DNA of 5,247 nucleotides, from contig SKLX01000185.1 in assembly GCA_007121375.1 (NCBI GenBank), forward strand, positions 1-5,247. Direction: 5' to 3'. Shown here in pieces: positions 4,969-5,247 of the stretch; within the stretch, counting starts at the first letter, position 1, and the number at the start of each line of letters is the position of its first letter. The DNA is from Bacillota bacterium. Lineage in GTDB: Bacteria > Bacillota > Dethiobacteria > SKNC01. The notes beneath the pieces are model-generated. The model saw only the letters and a list, made by a program, of their open reading frames with translations, had not been told where the DNA came from and did not search any database. The translations under genes were made by a program, and so were the position numbers.

Positions 4969-5247
4969 AAAGGGTTCTAAAAATCAGGTTAAAAATCTCA
5001 CGGGGTTCTTCTCCTTGAATACATACCCAGTAAACCCTGTTTTCCTTCTGGTAATAATAACTATACCATCCCATGCCTTCTACATGGTAAATTACAGTAT
5101 CCTTTTTATTCCAGAAAGAATAATTGTAAAAAACATCTCTTTCGATGATCCTGCCATCTATCCTTTTTATTAAGTCCTCTGCTTCTTCTTTTCCCGTGGA
5201 TTCAGAAATCCAGATAACTGCCTGCTGTTCATTCCCCTGGTAGTAAG
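4967..5247 (-). CDS. Unrecognised protein, C-terminal 92 residues (cut by the window edge)
   Basis: A reading frame enters from the right edge (first full codon at 5245) and runs 92 residues to TAA at 4967-4969. I do not recognise the family. The visible part is soluble-looking, with no membrane segment, and is unusually rich in Tyr and Trp, for example VIWISESTGKEEAEDL near its start, GMGWYSYYYQKENRVYWV in the middle, and EIFNLIFRTL at the end. Alternating hydrophobic and polar residues suggest beta-strands flanking a helix. It is bounded downstream by its own terminator, so it is probably not part of the his operon, although it is on the same strand. The open frame across the whole available length, codon choice like that of the his genes, and the terminator directly at the stop codon all support a real gene. 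No function can be assigned. Confidence 0.75.
   Translation of the reverse strand, partial: YYQGNEQQAVIWISESTGKEEAEDLIKRIDGRIIERDVFYNYSFWNKKDTVIYHVEGMGWYSYYYQKENRVYWVCIQGEEPREIFNLIFRTL

Overview
The window is almost entirely one histidine-biosynthesis operon on the minus strand, read from right to left: hisD, hisB, hisH, hisA, hisF, hisI and the start of hisJ, a PHP-type histidinol-phosphatase cut by the left edge. The organism is most likely a Bacillota member of clostridial type. The signs are strong purine-rich Shine-Dalgarno sites (AGGAGG, GGAGG, AGGGGGG), frequent TTG starts, moderate-to-low GC, a single-domain HisB, and a PHP phosphatase doing the histidinol-phosphate step. I cannot name a genus from the sequence alone.

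Layout, right to left. Positions 4967-5247 hold the 3' end of an unrecognised gene (92 residues visible). Its stop codon runs straight into a small terminator hairpin (4941-4968). Next come a 51-nt near-perfect palindrome (4888-4938), a near-consensus sigma-A promoter (TTGACA, 17 nt, TAAAAT with an extended -10, 4852-4880) and a leader of about 50 nt carrying a tandem 8-bp repeat. The his genes then follow without a break: hisD/hisB overlap by 8 nt, hisB-hisH has a 67-nt gap containing a hairpin, hisH/hisA overlap by 10 nt, hisA-hisF has a 42-nt gap, hisF-hisI a 1-nt gap and hisI-hisJ a 14-nt gap. No stretch over 300 nt lacks a gene, and no plus-strand gene is supported.

Together the genes supply most of the pathway. 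HisI opens the purine ring of PR-AMP, HisA isomerises ProFAR to PRFAR, HisH and HisF form the IGP synthase, HisB dehydrates IGP, HisJ dephosphorylates histidinol phosphate, and HisD oxidises histidinol to histidine. The products of hisG/hisZ, hisE and hisC are also required but are not in the window. They must lie beyond the left edge or elsewhere in the genome.

The coding content is conventional and I see no new enzymatic system. The parts worth a second look are non-coding: the palindrome against the promoter, the hisB-hisH hairpin with an in-frame AUG in its loop, and TTG starts on three of the seven his genes.
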